Notes: a model not told the origin generated them from the sequence alone. 44,611 bases of DNA from an uncultured Erysipelotrichaceae bacterium (GCA_902767365.1 CACXGX010000032.1:1-44611); one strand, 5' to 3'; counted from the first letter of the stretch, positions 1 to 7,662 are shown. A program made the numbers and translations.

Positions 1-1295
1 TTAATTATGTAATAACCGTAAATAAAGCGGATAATTATTCTTTTAGAAGACTTGTATTAACAAATCCAGTTAGTTATGTATCGATAGTTCAAGATATGTG
101 CGAAAAGGATAATTGGGATCTTATCACTCAAAGATTTGAAAAGTTTAAATCTAATTCAAAAATAAAATGTTGTAGTATTCCTGTTGAATCAGACAATCAT
201 TCAACTGACAAGAAAGAGCAGATTCTTAATTGGTGGACTGAATTTGAGCAGATTACAATTGCTGAAGCTTTGAATTTTGAATATATGATGACTACAGATA
301 TTTCTAATTTTTATCCTTCAATATATACTCATTCAATCCCGTGGGCGCTTCATGATAGAGATGTTGTTAAGCAAAATTATATAAACAAAATCAAAGTTAA
401 TTTTTATGGTGATAAATTGGATGAACAGATAAGAGGAATATCTTATGGGCAAACTAATGGAATTCCACAAGGAAGTAAATTGTATGATTTTATTGCAGAG
501 ATGATTCTAGGGTATTGTGATATGTTACTTGGTGAACAATTAAAATCGTTAAAAATAGATGATTATAAAATTATAAGGTATAGAGATGATTATAGAATTT
601 TTTCAAATAGTAGTAGTGAACTAGATGTAATATTTAAAACTTTAGTTAATATTCTTAATGATCTTAATCTTCAGATAAATGACAAAAAGACGCATAAGAC
701 TAATGATATAATTAGTAATTCTATAAAAAAAGATAAGATTTATGGATTGTTAAATCCTACACAAGGTGATTTAAATATTCAAAAAAAGCTATTTGTTATT
801 AGAGAAGTAGCAAATCTTTATCCGAATTCTGGTTTACTTGTAAGAATGCTACATTCTTATTATAAAGATGATATTATAAAATTGAGTAAAGATACTAAAT
901 CTAAAAATCAAATTATTAGTTTAATAGTTGATATAATGAAAAATAATTCTAGGGTTTATCCTGAATGTATTGCTGTTTTGAGTAAACTTTTTACTTTTTA
1001 TGCTGATAGTACAAAAAGTAGTTATATTCGTAAAGTAAGGAATAAAGTAAGTAATAAAATTAATGCTGATTATTTAAACATTTGGCTACAAAGATTAACA
1101 ATTACTGATGATATCAACTTAGAATATGACACTAAAATATGTGAGAAAATTTATAAAAATAATGAAATATGGAATACTAAATGGTCTTGTTGTAAAATCG
1201 ACGAGGACATAATTATTGATCGAAATGCATTGGTGACTATGCAAAAGGTTGTTACAATTGATGAATTTGATGATTTTTTAGTTACTATATATTAA
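1..1295 (+). CDS. Defence-type (UG/Abi-like) reverse transcriptase, 5' partial
   Basis: The frame is open from base 3 to a TAA at 1293, so the true start lies outside the window; the ATG at 96 is only the first internal methionine. RT motifs are clear, numbered from that Met: motif A TTDISNFYPSIYTHSIPWA with catalytic Asp68, motif B GQTNGIPQGS near 118-127, and motif C RYRDDYRIF at 161-169 with the YxDD pair. About 220 residues of helical, Lys/Asn-rich sequence follow and contain no maturase or HNH domain. The xxYTHSIPWALH signature and the helical tail resemble the unknown-group/abortive-infection RTs (AbiA, AbiK, DRT families) rather than group II intron, retron or DGR enzymes. In that family the RT synthesises DNA as part of an antiphage response. 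A HEPN-motif gene follows after 19 nt and is probably co-transcribed. The exact UG/DRT class is not assigned. Confidence 0.85.
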   Translation, partial: NYVITVNKADNYSFRRLVLTNPVSYVSIVQDMCEKDNWDLITQRFEKFKSNSKIKCCSIPVESDNHSTDKKEQILNWWTEFEQITIAEALNFEYMMTTDISNFYPSIYTHSIPWALHDRDVVKQNYINKIKVNFYGDKLDEQIRGISYGQTNGIPQGSKLYDFIAEMILGYCDMLLGEQLKSLKIDDYKIIRYRDDYRIFSNSSSELDVIFKTLVNILNDLNLQINDKKTHKTNDIISNSIKKDKIYGLLNPTQGDLNIQKKLFVIREVANLYPNSGLLVRMLHSYYKDDIIKLSKDTKSKNQIISLIVDIMKNNSRVYPECIAVLSKLFTFYADSTKSSYIRKVRNKVSNKINADYLNIWLQRLTITDDINLEYDTKICEKIYKNNEIWNTKWSCCKIDEDIIIDRNALVTMQKVVTIDEFDDFLVTIY

Positions 1296-1314
1296 TAAGA
1301 AAGAGGTGAAGTAA

Positions 1315-1995
1315 ATGGATGATAATAAATTCAAAATAAGAAGGGTATATTATTTGCTTGATGGAATAAAGAAAAGTGTTGAGTTACGTGACATTCCAAT
1401 AGATGACAATACAATTAATACATATAATAAACTTATAGAAGAATTGATGGAATATTTGAATGAAGATTTGAATGAATATAAGATGCATTCAAATGATAAC
1501 AAATATAGTCGTTACTTTTTGTATAAGTTAATTCCTATAACTAATTATATTAAAAATATGTATATTGAGTCTTCTGAATATCAAATAGAGAAGGTTGGAG
1601 CGTTATATCGATCATTAGATGACAAAGAGTTGAGAAAGAGGTGCGAGGATATTTTATTAGGGGAAGATGCTTTTGATAGGGCCATTAATCAAGCAACACA
1701 AGTTTTAGAAGATAGAATAAAAAAGAAAGCGGGATTAGAAAAAACTCCACTTATTGGGCTCCCTTTAGTTTCTAATGCGATTCATAAAGATTTTAGCCTT
1801 ACAAAATTGAAATTTAGTGATGAACCCGATGTTCAAGAGGGATATGCTAATTTATTTAAAGGTATTGTTAGTATATATAGAAATCCAACTCATCATACAT
1901 TAGGTTATCAATGTAGTAGAGAGTATGCTCTTAAAACTTGTGCTTTCATAGATGATTTATTAAAAGAAGTAGATAATAGTATTAAAGTAAAATAG
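1315..1995 (+). CDS. HEPN-motif protein, TIGR02391/Ymh-like, partner of the RT
   Basis: This 226-residue protein starts at ATG 1315 behind AGAGGTGAAG, in a likely operon with the RT. The C-terminal half (about 95-222) resembles the TIGR02391/Hypoth_Ymh family: a helical stretch ELRKRCEDILLGEDAFDRAI, then a short segment and the signature YRNPTHHTLGY. This contains R189-x4-H194, the HEPN RNase motif. HEPN proteins of this kind usually cleave RNA as toxins or effectors. The N-terminal ~90 residues are helical and unrecognised. Some AbiA-type RTs carry a HEPN domain as a C-terminal fusion; here it is a separate gene. The natural reading is that the RT senses or primes and the HEPN protein is the effector, but that is inference. 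Confidence 0.75.
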   Translation: MDDNKFKIRRVYYLLDGIKKSVELRDIPIDDNTINTYNKLIEELMEYLNEDLNEYKMHSNDNKYSRYFLYKLIPITNYIKNMYIESSEYQIEKVGALYRSLDDKELRKRCEDILLGEDAFDRAINQATQVLEDRIKKKAGLEKTPLIGLPLVSNAIHKDFSLTKLKFSDEPDVQEGYANLFKGIVSIYRNPTHHTLGYQCSREYALKTCAFIDDLLKEVDNSIKVK

Positions 1996-2096
1996 GTTGT
2001 TTTACGAATATTTAATATTTGTTTAAACTTGTCAAATTATCAAATAAGATGAAGAAATATCTTAATTTTTGTAAAGTTGGATATCAATTGGATTAG

Positions 2097-2279
2097 GCTA
2101 TTAGAAATAATTTAATAATAGAAAGTGGAAATGTTATTATTAATTATGATGAATTTAATAATAATTTTATAATCATGCTATTAATATTACTGTAAAAGAA
2201 GTTAATGGTGAAGTCAAAGAAAAAATAATAAAGAATTCTTTTGAAATAAAAAATTATAATTTAATATTAAAGAGTTAAC
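2097..2279 (+). pseudogene. Remnant of a small protein-coding gene, frameshifted
   Basis: Two adjacent reading frames each give plausible protein. From 2097 the frame reads AIRNNLIIESGNVIINYDEF and continues to about 2165. A second frame then takes over (NHAINITVKEVNGEVKEK) and ends at TAA 2277-2279. A shift near 2165-2175 would join them into the C-terminal part of a lost gene. No start codon or ribosome binding site is visible and a stop lies just before 2097. The peptide is not recognised. The rest of the gap between the HEPN gene and the next CDS (1996-2296) shows nothing else, and no clear terminator for the RT operon. Confidence 0.35.
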
Positions 2280-2296
2280 AAAAGGGAGTGAGTACA

Positions 2297-3616
2297 ATGT
2301 TTTGTGGTAATATTAAGATTAACAAAATGGAACCTATGTATCAGTTTGATGAAGATGCTAATATTTTAACAATTAAATGTAATAGTGGAGAATTGATTAA
2401 TGAAAATAATATTAAAGTGTTAAATGGCAATATTTTCCCTAATGATTATGATGTTATTTTTTATAGAAACAAAGGCTTTGATTATTCCGGTAAAAAAGAT
2501 TCATATGATGTGGATATGTTGATAAATAAAAAATATAGCGATTTGGGTGTATCAAAAATTAAATTCAGATTGAAGGAACTTGATTATATGCTTAGTGGTT
2601 TAAAAAGAATTTATGAAAATCCTTTTAATTTTTCTAATATTACTATTCAAGACTTTAATAATTTAAATAGTAAGGATTATGAGATAGAAATAGAAAAAAA
2701 GAAAATGAAATTCATTATTGAACATTCATATGATGTTATGTCTAATTCATTGTCTCCGATAAACTTTCATTTATCTTTAAGTGTAAAATATGATTTTAAA
2801 GACGATTATGATTTGATATATAAAACTATTAATTGTGTAAAGAAATTATTTTCATTTTTATGTTATAGAAATAATATTTGCTTTGAATGTATAGAAATAT
2901 TTGATAAAAATAAAGATAATAAATTTCTATCAAATGGAATTATCAAATATTATGAAAAAATCTATAATGAAAAAGATATAGAAAAAGATATAAATAAAAG
3001 TGTAATTCCTTTTTATTTAGTTAGAGATAAGTTCGATAATATTTTTCAAAGAATAATAGACAATAAGATTGGACTTAGATATTTACCTAATAGTTATTCA
3101 AGTAGAAAAACATATTTACCTCCAAGACTTATTATGATTTGTTCAACATTTGAATTTGAGTTTAGAGAGTCATTCGGTAATAAAATTGAACACAAGAATA
3201 AAACATTGAGTAACAGAAAAAATGTTAAAAATATATTGGATGAAGTTATTAAAGTCAAAAAACTTAATTCTGATGAAAAAGCAATAATAAAAAGACTAAA
3301 AAAATTAGTTGATAGTGAAAACTATAGTACAATGGTAAGAGAAATTATAAAAAAATCTGATTTATTTGAATGTATCTCTAAAAGTTACTATAAAAAATCT
3401 TTTAAACCATATGATATAACACCCTTATGTAATACTTTAGAAACAATGAGAAATAATATGGCACACTATAAAATAGAAGGAAGCTATGAGGAGAGTAGAT
3501 TATTTGCAATATCTTTTTTAGAAATTATAATTTATTCTATGCAGTTGAAATGTTGCGGGATTGACGAGAAAAATATAATAGAAATAATAAAAAGTATTTT
3601 TCCAAAAAAAATATAA
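2297..3616 (+). CDS. ApeA-like HEPN-domain protein, predicted antiphage RNase
   Basis: ATG 2297 is preferred over GTG 2288 because AAAGGGAG at 2281-2288 then lies at the correct distance. The product is 439 residues. The N-terminal ~260 residues are mixed alpha/beta and Lys/Asn-rich, like the ApeA N-terminal region. A middle segment (YLPPRLIMICSTFEFEFRES) precedes a helical C-terminal domain holding MRNNMAHYKIEG, in which R385-x4-H390 fits the HEPN catalytic motif. ApeA proteins are single-gene antiphage systems in which the HEPN domain cleaves RNA. Length and layout fit ApeA, but overall similarity is judged by eye, so another large HEPN protein is possible. It is apparently monocistronic, with a strong terminator 29 nt downstream and no obvious partner. 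Confidence 0.65.
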   Translation: MFCGNIKINKMEPMYQFDEDANILTIKCNSGELINENNIKVLNGNIFPNDYDVIFYRNKGFDYSGKKDSYDVDMLINKKYSDLGVSKIKFRLKELDYMLSGLKRIYENPFNFSNITIQDFNNLNSKDYEIEIEKKKMKFIIEHSYDVMSNSLSPINFHLSLSVKYDFKDDYDLIYKTINCVKKLFSFLCYRNNICFECIEIFDKNKDNKFLSNGIIKYYEKIYNEKDIEKDINKSVIPFYLVRDKFDNIFQRIIDNKIGLRYLPNSYSSRKTYLPPRLIMICSTFEFEFRESFGNKIEHKNKTLSNRKNVKNILDEVIKVKKLNSDEKAIIKRLKKLVDSENYSTMVREIIKKSDLFECISKSYYKKSFKPYDITPLCNTLETMRNNMAHYKIEGSYEESRLFAISFLEIIIYSMQLKCCGIDEKNIIEIIKSIFPKKI

Positions 3617-3644
3617 TTTGAAGATGCCAATTTACTGTTAAATT

Positions 3645-3690
3645 AAAACACTATTAGATCTTACCTACTAATAGTGTTTTATATTGTTTT
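3645..3690 (+). terminator. Intrinsic terminator after the ApeA-like gene
   Basis: A perfect 13-bp stem, AAAACACTATTAG (3645-3657) with CTAATAGTGTTTT (3668-3680), has a 10-nt loop and is followed by the T-rich ATATTGTTTTT. It is symmetrical and could also stop the minus-strand small gene at 3708-3872. Confidence 0.85.
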
Positions 3691-3707
3691 TCTCATAATC
3701 TTTTCCT

Positions 3708-3872
3708 TTATCTTATTCTATATAAGTTTTTTATACAGTCTTTGATTAGCTTATTTCTTAAAGTATCAAATGCAACTTTCTCATAACTAATAAGATGGTT
3801 GGATGCCAATATTAGGCTGTTACCTAGTTTATAACTATCAACTAGATCCCAATAAAAAAATAAATTTTTCAT
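3708..3872 (-). CDS. Small 54-residue protein of unknown function
   Basis: The minus-strand ORF starts at ATG 3872 and reads MKNLFFYWDLVDSYKLGNSL, ending ...KNLYRIR and TAA. It is probably real for two reasons. A near-perfect ribosome binding site (AAAGGAGGAAAAATAC) stands directly upstream, and a strong promoter (TTGACT at 3934-3929, 18-nt spacer, TATAAT at 3910-3905) faces this way. It is transcribed divergently from the broken toxin/antitoxin operon and shares the region with a GTATC-N3-GATAC palindrome. The peptide is helical and mildly basic, with no membrane segment and no recognised family. Confidence 0.55.
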   Translation of the reverse strand: MKNLFFYWDLVDSYKLGNSLILASNHLISYEKVAFDTLRNKLIKDCIKNLYRIR

Positions 3873-3904
3873 GTATTTTTCCTCCTTTCATAATTTATGG
3901 TTTA

Positions 3905-3991
3905 ATTATAATACTTGTTTTATATCTCAGTCAATAAAAAAGTATCTTTGATACCATTTTTGTTGACTTCTTTTCTTTTTTATAATATAAT
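3905..3991. promoter_or_regulatory. Divergent promoters with a central palindromic operator
   Basis: The minus-strand promoter (TTGACT 3934-3929, TATAAT 3910-3905) drives the 54-residue gene. The plus-strand promoter (TTGACT 3963-3968, 17-nt spacer, TATAAT 3986-3991) drives the toxin/antitoxin operon. Between the two -35 boxes lies a perfect palindrome, GTATC TTT GATAC (3942-3954). The downstream antitoxin has a HTH domain, so this is a plausible binding site for it. It does not match the E. coli MqsA site AACCT-N3-AGGTT. Confidence 0.6.
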
Positions 3992-4030
3992 TTTGGTGAA
4001 AAACGGAATATAGAGGGGAAAGGAGGTTTA

Positions 4031-4356
4031 ATGAAGTTTACGTCTGAGATTTATGCAAAGGAAATATTAAATGTAATTCCAAATAAAAAAGTAGAGATAA
4101 GAACAATGATTTTATAAAAAAATATAATTTGAAAAAAGCAAATGTTATAGAAATCGTTAATAGCTTAGATATTACATCTTTTAAAGAAAGAAGAGAAAAC
4201 TTAGATTCTAGAATTAATACTAAATATTTATATGTTTTTAAGCCATTGATTAGACTAACAGATGAATATGGATCTACACTAAATCATATATATGTAAAAA
4301 TATGTGAGTTAAATAATAATATTTTGGTGGTGTCAATACATCAAGATGACAATTAG
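4031..4356 (+). pseudogene. MqsR-like toxin, inactivated by a frameshift
   Basis: Translation starts at ATG 4031 behind AGGAGG (4021-4026) and reads MKFTSEIYAKEILNVIPNKK, then VEIRTMIL and a stop at 4115-4117. The -1 frame continues the protein as NDFIKKYNLKKANVIEIVNS and on to a TAG at 4354-4356. Adding one A in ACAATGAT (about 4103-4110) joins the halves as VEIRTNDFIKKYNL, a protein of about 108 residues. That is close to the MqsR length of about 98. The C-terminal half fits MqsR: KYLYVFKPLI corresponds to its Trp-Gln-Asp-Val-Tyr-Arg-Pro region, and HIYVKICELNNNILVVSIHQ to its terminal strand pair. MqsR toxins are ribosome-independent mRNA interferases. The frameshift should disable this one unless it is a sequencing error. 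Confidence 0.65.
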
Positions 4357-4381
4357 TAAATGGGAGATAGAGGTGAATAAA

Positions 4382-5389
4382 ATGAATAAAGAAAAACAGT
4401 TCTGTGATTATTGTTTAGATTATAGAAATGGTAAATATGAGGAAAAAATAATTAAAGAAATAATAGATGGTATAGAAATAGAATATTTAGAAAAATATTA
4501 TATTTGTGATACATGTGGAAATAAATTTTATGGAGATTTATATGATTATAATGTAAGTACTGCTAACGAGAAATTGCGAGAAAAAACAGGCATTATTACA
4601 GTTAAAGAAATAGAAAAAATAATGAAGAAATATTCAATAGGTAAGAAGCCACTTTCGCTTGTTTTAGGTTTGGGAGAAGTTACTATTATAAGATATTTAG
4701 ATGGACAAAATCCAACTAAAGATAATTCTGATCTTTTAAAGAGAGTACTTTATAATCCTTTTCTGTTTGAAATGTTTTTACTTGCTAATAAAGACAAAAT
4801 TAGTTCTGTAGCATATAAAAAATCAATGGGGAAAACAAAACAGGAAGAATTAACAGATAGTAATTCAAAACTATATAATGTGTCTCTTTATATTTTACAA
4901 AAAGAAAAAGAAGTAGATACTTTGTCTTTACAAAAACTATTATATTTTTGTTCTGGATTTTCTAAGGTTTTTCCAAATGTAAAGGATTTGATATTAGATT
5001 GTTCAGAATCATGGAAATATGGACCCGTATATAGGGAAATATATGAAGCATTTTCATATTATGGGTATGATAAGATAGATTTTGATGAACTAGTTAAAGA
5101 TAGAGATATTAATTTGTCTTTAGAAGAAAAAAAATATATTGATGCAATAATAGAAGCTTTTGGATTTTATAGTGGATCTATTTTAAGAGAAATGACACAT
5201 ATGACTGATCCTTGGATAGAATCTAGAAAAGGATTAGATGATGATGCTTTTTCAAATAGAATAATTGACAATGGAAGTATTGAAAAGTATTTTAAAAAGG
5301 TATGTGAAGAATATAAAATATCTAATTATGATGATATAAAAAAATATAGTGATGATATGTTTAAAAAAGCAAAGGCTAAATTAATGTAG
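4382..5389 (+). CDS. MqsA-type zinc finger/HTH antitoxin with SocA (Panacea) domain
   Basis: ATG 4382, behind GAGGTG (4370-4375), is preferred to the ATG at 4346 that overlaps the toxin end. The 335-residue product begins with a zinc ribbon (FCDYC and YICDTCGNKF). A HTH unit follows near residues 75-115 (LSLVLGLGEVTIIRYLDGQN, PTKDNSDLLKRVL). The C-terminal half (about 155-335) is a SocA/DUF4065-like Panacea domain: DTLSLQKLLYFCSGFSKVF, ESWKYGPVYREIYEAFSYYG and MTHMTDPW. Panacea domains are interchangeable antitoxin modules, and MqsA-type N-termini both neutralise toxins and repress the operon. Its toxin directly upstream is frameshifted, so this antitoxin may be an orphan or may still counter another toxin. 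Confidence 0.85.
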   Translation: MNKEKQFCDYCLDYRNGKYEEKIIKEIIDGIEIEYLEKYYICDTCGNKFYGDLYDYNVSTANEKLREKTGIITVKEIEKIMKKYSIGKKPLSLVLGLGEVTIIRYLDGQNPTKDNSDLLKRVLYNPFLFEMFLLANKDKISSVAYKKSMGKTKQEELTDSNSKLYNVSLYILQKEKEVDTLSLQKLLYFCSGFSKVFPNVKDLILDCSESWKYGPVYREIYEAFSYYGYDKIDFDELVKDRDINLSLEEKKYIDAIIEAFGFYSGSILREMTHMTDPWIESRKGLDDDAFSNRIIDNGSIEKYFKKVCEEYKISNYDDIKKYSDDMFKKAKAKLM

Positions 5390-5406
5390 AAGTTATTATA
5401 AAAGTA

Positions 5407-5443
5407 AAAACAAATGTCTACATGTGTATACATTTGTTTTTTT
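5407..5443 (+). terminator. Intrinsic terminator after the antitoxin gene
   Basis: AAAACAAATGT (5407-5417) pairs with ACATTTGTTTT (5430-5440), followed by TTT. The next gene's -10 box (TATAAT, 5448-5453) lies immediately after it. Confidence 0.8.
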
Positions 5444-5473
5444 ATACTATAATTGTTCTTGAGGTGGTTCTTT

Positions 5474-6232
5474 ATGGATAAAAACTTTAAGTTTAATACT
5501 TTACTTAATGATAGTAAATTAAATTATGATGAAAGATGGAGGCCTTATCAAATAAATGTGTTAACTGATTTACTTAATAAGGGCTTATTAAAAGATATGG
5601 ATAGTAATATAAGAAGAAATATTGCTTATAATATTCAGTATCTACAATTTATTGACTTTGAATTGAAAGAATTAAAACTTCATTCTGTAATTGAGAAAAT
5701 GTTATATAAAAATTTCATAATAGTATCTATCTCTATTGTAGAAGCAATATTCTATTATATATTAAAGAGCAATAATCAAGTTAGTACTAATAATAAAGAA
5801 CTATTATATAATACTTCAAGTAAGAAAAAGTATTTAGAAGATGATTTAATAATAGAGACTCATGTGTATAAGCAAATTGAACCAGTTGAAATAGAAATGA
5901 AATTTGAATCTATGATTCAAAAGATGGAAAAGAGAGGTTATCTTGATTTAAATCATGAATACTTTCCTTATTTAAAGCATTTTAAAAACTTAAGAAATAG
6001 AGTACACATACATATAACAGAAGGCAACAATAAAGGTACTGATTATATGATGTTTGATAAAGCAGATTATTTGTTTTCTAAATATATACTATTGTCTTTA
6101 CTTATAGATGATAATATCTTAAAACTAGAAAGAGATTCATTATATAATGAGAAACTAGTTCCTTATGCATATGAATTTCTTGTATTAACTAAAGAAGAAA
6201 GAAAGATTATTAAAAATAAATATAAATTTTAA
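5474..6232 (+). CDS. HEPN-like protein of unknown function
   Basis: ATG 5474 is chosen because GAGGTGG (5461-5467) stands six bases before it; the in-frame codon at 5453 overlaps the -10 box. The product is 252 residues, soluble and helical. The C-terminal part contains YFPYLKHFKNLRNRVHIHIT, where R174-N-x4-H180 fits the R-x4-6-H pattern of HEPN ribonucleases. The preceding helix, including NFIIVSISIVEAIFYYIL, is the usual HEPN hydrophobic core. It would be the third separate HEPN candidate in 6.2 kb. No antitoxin (such as a MNT nucleotidyltransferase) is adjacent. It has its own -10 (TATAAT 5448-5453) and is followed by a T-less hairpin. The fold assignment rests on one motif and the helical pattern. 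Confidence 0.5.
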   Translation: MDKNFKFNTLLNDSKLNYDERWRPYQINVLTDLLNKGLLKDMDSNIRRNIAYNIQYLQFIDFELKELKLHSVIEKMLYKNFIIVSISIVEAIFYYILKSNNQVSTNNKELLYNTSSKKKYLEDDLIIETHVYKQIEPVEIEMKFESMIQKMEKRGYLDLNHEYFPYLKHFKNLRNRVHIHITEGNNKGTDYMMFDKADYLFSKYILLSLLIDDNILKLERDSLYNEKLVPYAYEFLVLTKEERKIIKNKYKF

Positions 6233-6268
6233 TAGTATTAAAACTCTAATATCTATTAATACTATTAA
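6229..6268. repeat. 13-bp inverted repeat between two genes
   Basis: TTAATAGTATTAA (6229-6241) is perfectly complementary to TTAATACTATTAA (6256-6268), with a 14-nt loop. It overlaps the stop codon of the HEPN-like gene and ends just before the GGGTGA ribosome binding site of the oxidoreductase. No T-run follows, so it could be an mRNA-stabilising hairpin or an operator rather than a terminator. Confidence 0.5.
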
Positions 6269-6280
6269 TGGGTGATTCTT

Positions 6281-7624
6281 TTGAAGAGTATTAGTATTTG
6301 GAAAGATAATTATGAAAAGACTAATTATGAATCTTTAGACTCTGATATTGATGTTGACATTTTGATAATTGGTGGAGGTATTACTGGTGTAAGTTGTTTG
6401 TTTCATTTGAAAGATAGTAACTTGAAAGTTGCTTTAGTAGAACAAAATGAAATAGGTGTTAGTGTTACTGGTAATTCTACTGGAAAACTTAATTATTTAC
6501 AAAATGATTTAATTGATAAGATAAGATCTTTTTATGATGATGAAGTAGCTTCTATGTATTTAAAATCTCAAGTTGAAACTATTAATAGTATTTGTTCTAC
6601 TATTAAAGATAAAAATATAGATTGTGATTTAGAAAGAGTTAACTCTTTTTTATATACTAATGATTTAAGTGAAGTTGATAAGATTAAAAACTTAGAAAGT
6701 TTTCTTTTAAAGAATAATATTAATGTTAAAAGAGCTAATCATAAATTAGTAGAAAGTAAATATATGATTATGGTTAATGATACTTATATATTTAATCCTT
6801 TAAAGTTTATTAATGGTCTTTTAAAAGACAATAAATATCCTATATATGAGAATACAAGTATAGTAAAGATTAATAAACATAAAGATTATTATATATGTCA
6901 TACTTTAAGAAATAAAATTAGAGCAAAATATGTTATTATTGCTAGTCATTATCCATACTTTTTAAAACCTTTTCTTTTTCCTTTTAAAGTTAGTTTAGAA
7001 AAATCTTATTTATCAGCATCAATATACAAAACAAAACCATTTTCTCTTATTAGTTATTCTAATCCTTTTATATCTATTAGAACATATAAAGATTATTTGA
7101 TATATTTATCTAATTCTCATTCAATTAATAAAAGTGTTTCTTGTAAAGATAATTTTAATGAACTTATTAAAAAAGTAAATGATATAGGAGTTACTCCAGA
7201 ATATTTATGGAGTAATTGTGATATTTTAACTAGTGATGGACTTCCTTTAATAGGAGTACTTAAAGATAATATTTTAATTGGTACTGGATATAATACTTGG
7301 GGACTTACTAATGGATTTTTAGCAGGTAAAATATTAAGTGATATTATTATGAAAAAAGATAATTTATATATTTCTATTTTTTCTTTAAAAAGGAAAAATA
7401 GAAATAATCTTTTAACATATACTTCTAATATATATAAAAATGTAGATGGTTTTATAAAGGGATATATTAAGTCTAGTTCTAATTATTTATGTCCTCATAT
7501 GAAATGTAAATTAACTTATAATGAAGTAGAAAATACTTTTGATTGTTCTTGTCATGGATCTCGTTTTGATAAAGATGGAAAATGTATATGTGGTCCTGCT
7601 AATAAAGATATTGATATGAAATAA
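6281..7624 (+). CDS. FAD-dependent oxidoreductase with C-terminal Rieske domain
   Basis: TTG 6281 is preferred as start because GGGTGA (6270-6275) lies five bases upstream; GTG 6272 would overlap that site. The 447-residue protein opens with a Rossmann FAD-binding motif of the D-amino-acid-oxidase fold (VDILIIGGGITGVSCLFHL). A DAO-type C-terminal FAD segment follows near 315-345 (TSDGLPLIGVLKDNILIGTG). The end is a short Rieske [2Fe-2S] domain with CPHMKC and, further on, CSCHGSRFD, giving the Cys-His/Cys-His ligand pairs. The layout matches Bacillus YhfW-like proteins, whose substrate is unknown. Its place inside a defence island is unusual. A good terminator follows. Confidence 0.85.
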   Translation: MKSISIWKDNYEKTNYESLDSDIDVDILIIGGGITGVSCLFHLKDSNLKVALVEQNEIGVSVTGNSTGKLNYLQNDLIDKIRSFYDDEVASMYLKSQVETINSICSTIKDKNIDCDLERVNSFLYTNDLSEVDKIKNLESFLLKNNINVKRANHKLVESKYMIMVNDTYIFNPLKFINGLLKDNKYPIYENTSIVKINKHKDYYICHTLRNKIRAKYVIIASHYPYFLKPFLFPFKVSLEKSYLSASIYKTKPFSLISYSNPFISIRTYKDYLIYLSNSHSINKSVSCKDNFNELIKKVNDIGVTPEYLWSNCDILTSDGLPLIGVLKDNILIGTGYNTWGLTNGFLAGKILSDIIMKKDNLYISIFSLKRKNRNNLLTYTSNIYKNVDGFIKGYIKSSSNYLCPHMKCKLTYNEVENTFDCSCHGSRFDKDGKCICGPANKDIDMK

Positions 7625-7630
7625 TTGTTA

Positions 7631-7659
7631 AATAGTACGAATAATCGTACTATTTTTTT
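7631..7659 (+). terminator. Intrinsic terminator after the FAD/Rieske gene
   Basis: AATAGTACG (7631-7639) pairs with CGTACTATT (7646-7654) and a seven-T run follows. Confidence 0.85.
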
Positions 7660-7662
7660 AAT

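Noticed and set aside
1-1295. Diversity-generating retroelement
   Set aside because: The RT motifs are of the Abi/UG kind, and no TR/VR repeat pair or Avd-like gene was seen. The tandem repeats at 25-26.7 kb are ordinary domain repeats.
4031-4356. Programmed -1 frameshift in the MqsR-like gene
   Set aside because: There is a run of six A at 4085-4090, but slipping there gives SRDKN in place of the expected VEIRT. The frames fit best with a single missing base near 4105, and no stimulatory hairpin or internal ribosome binding site is evident.
6229-6268. Terminator for the HEPN-like gene
   Set aside because: The stem is perfect but AT-only and has no T-run; kept only as an inverted repeat.
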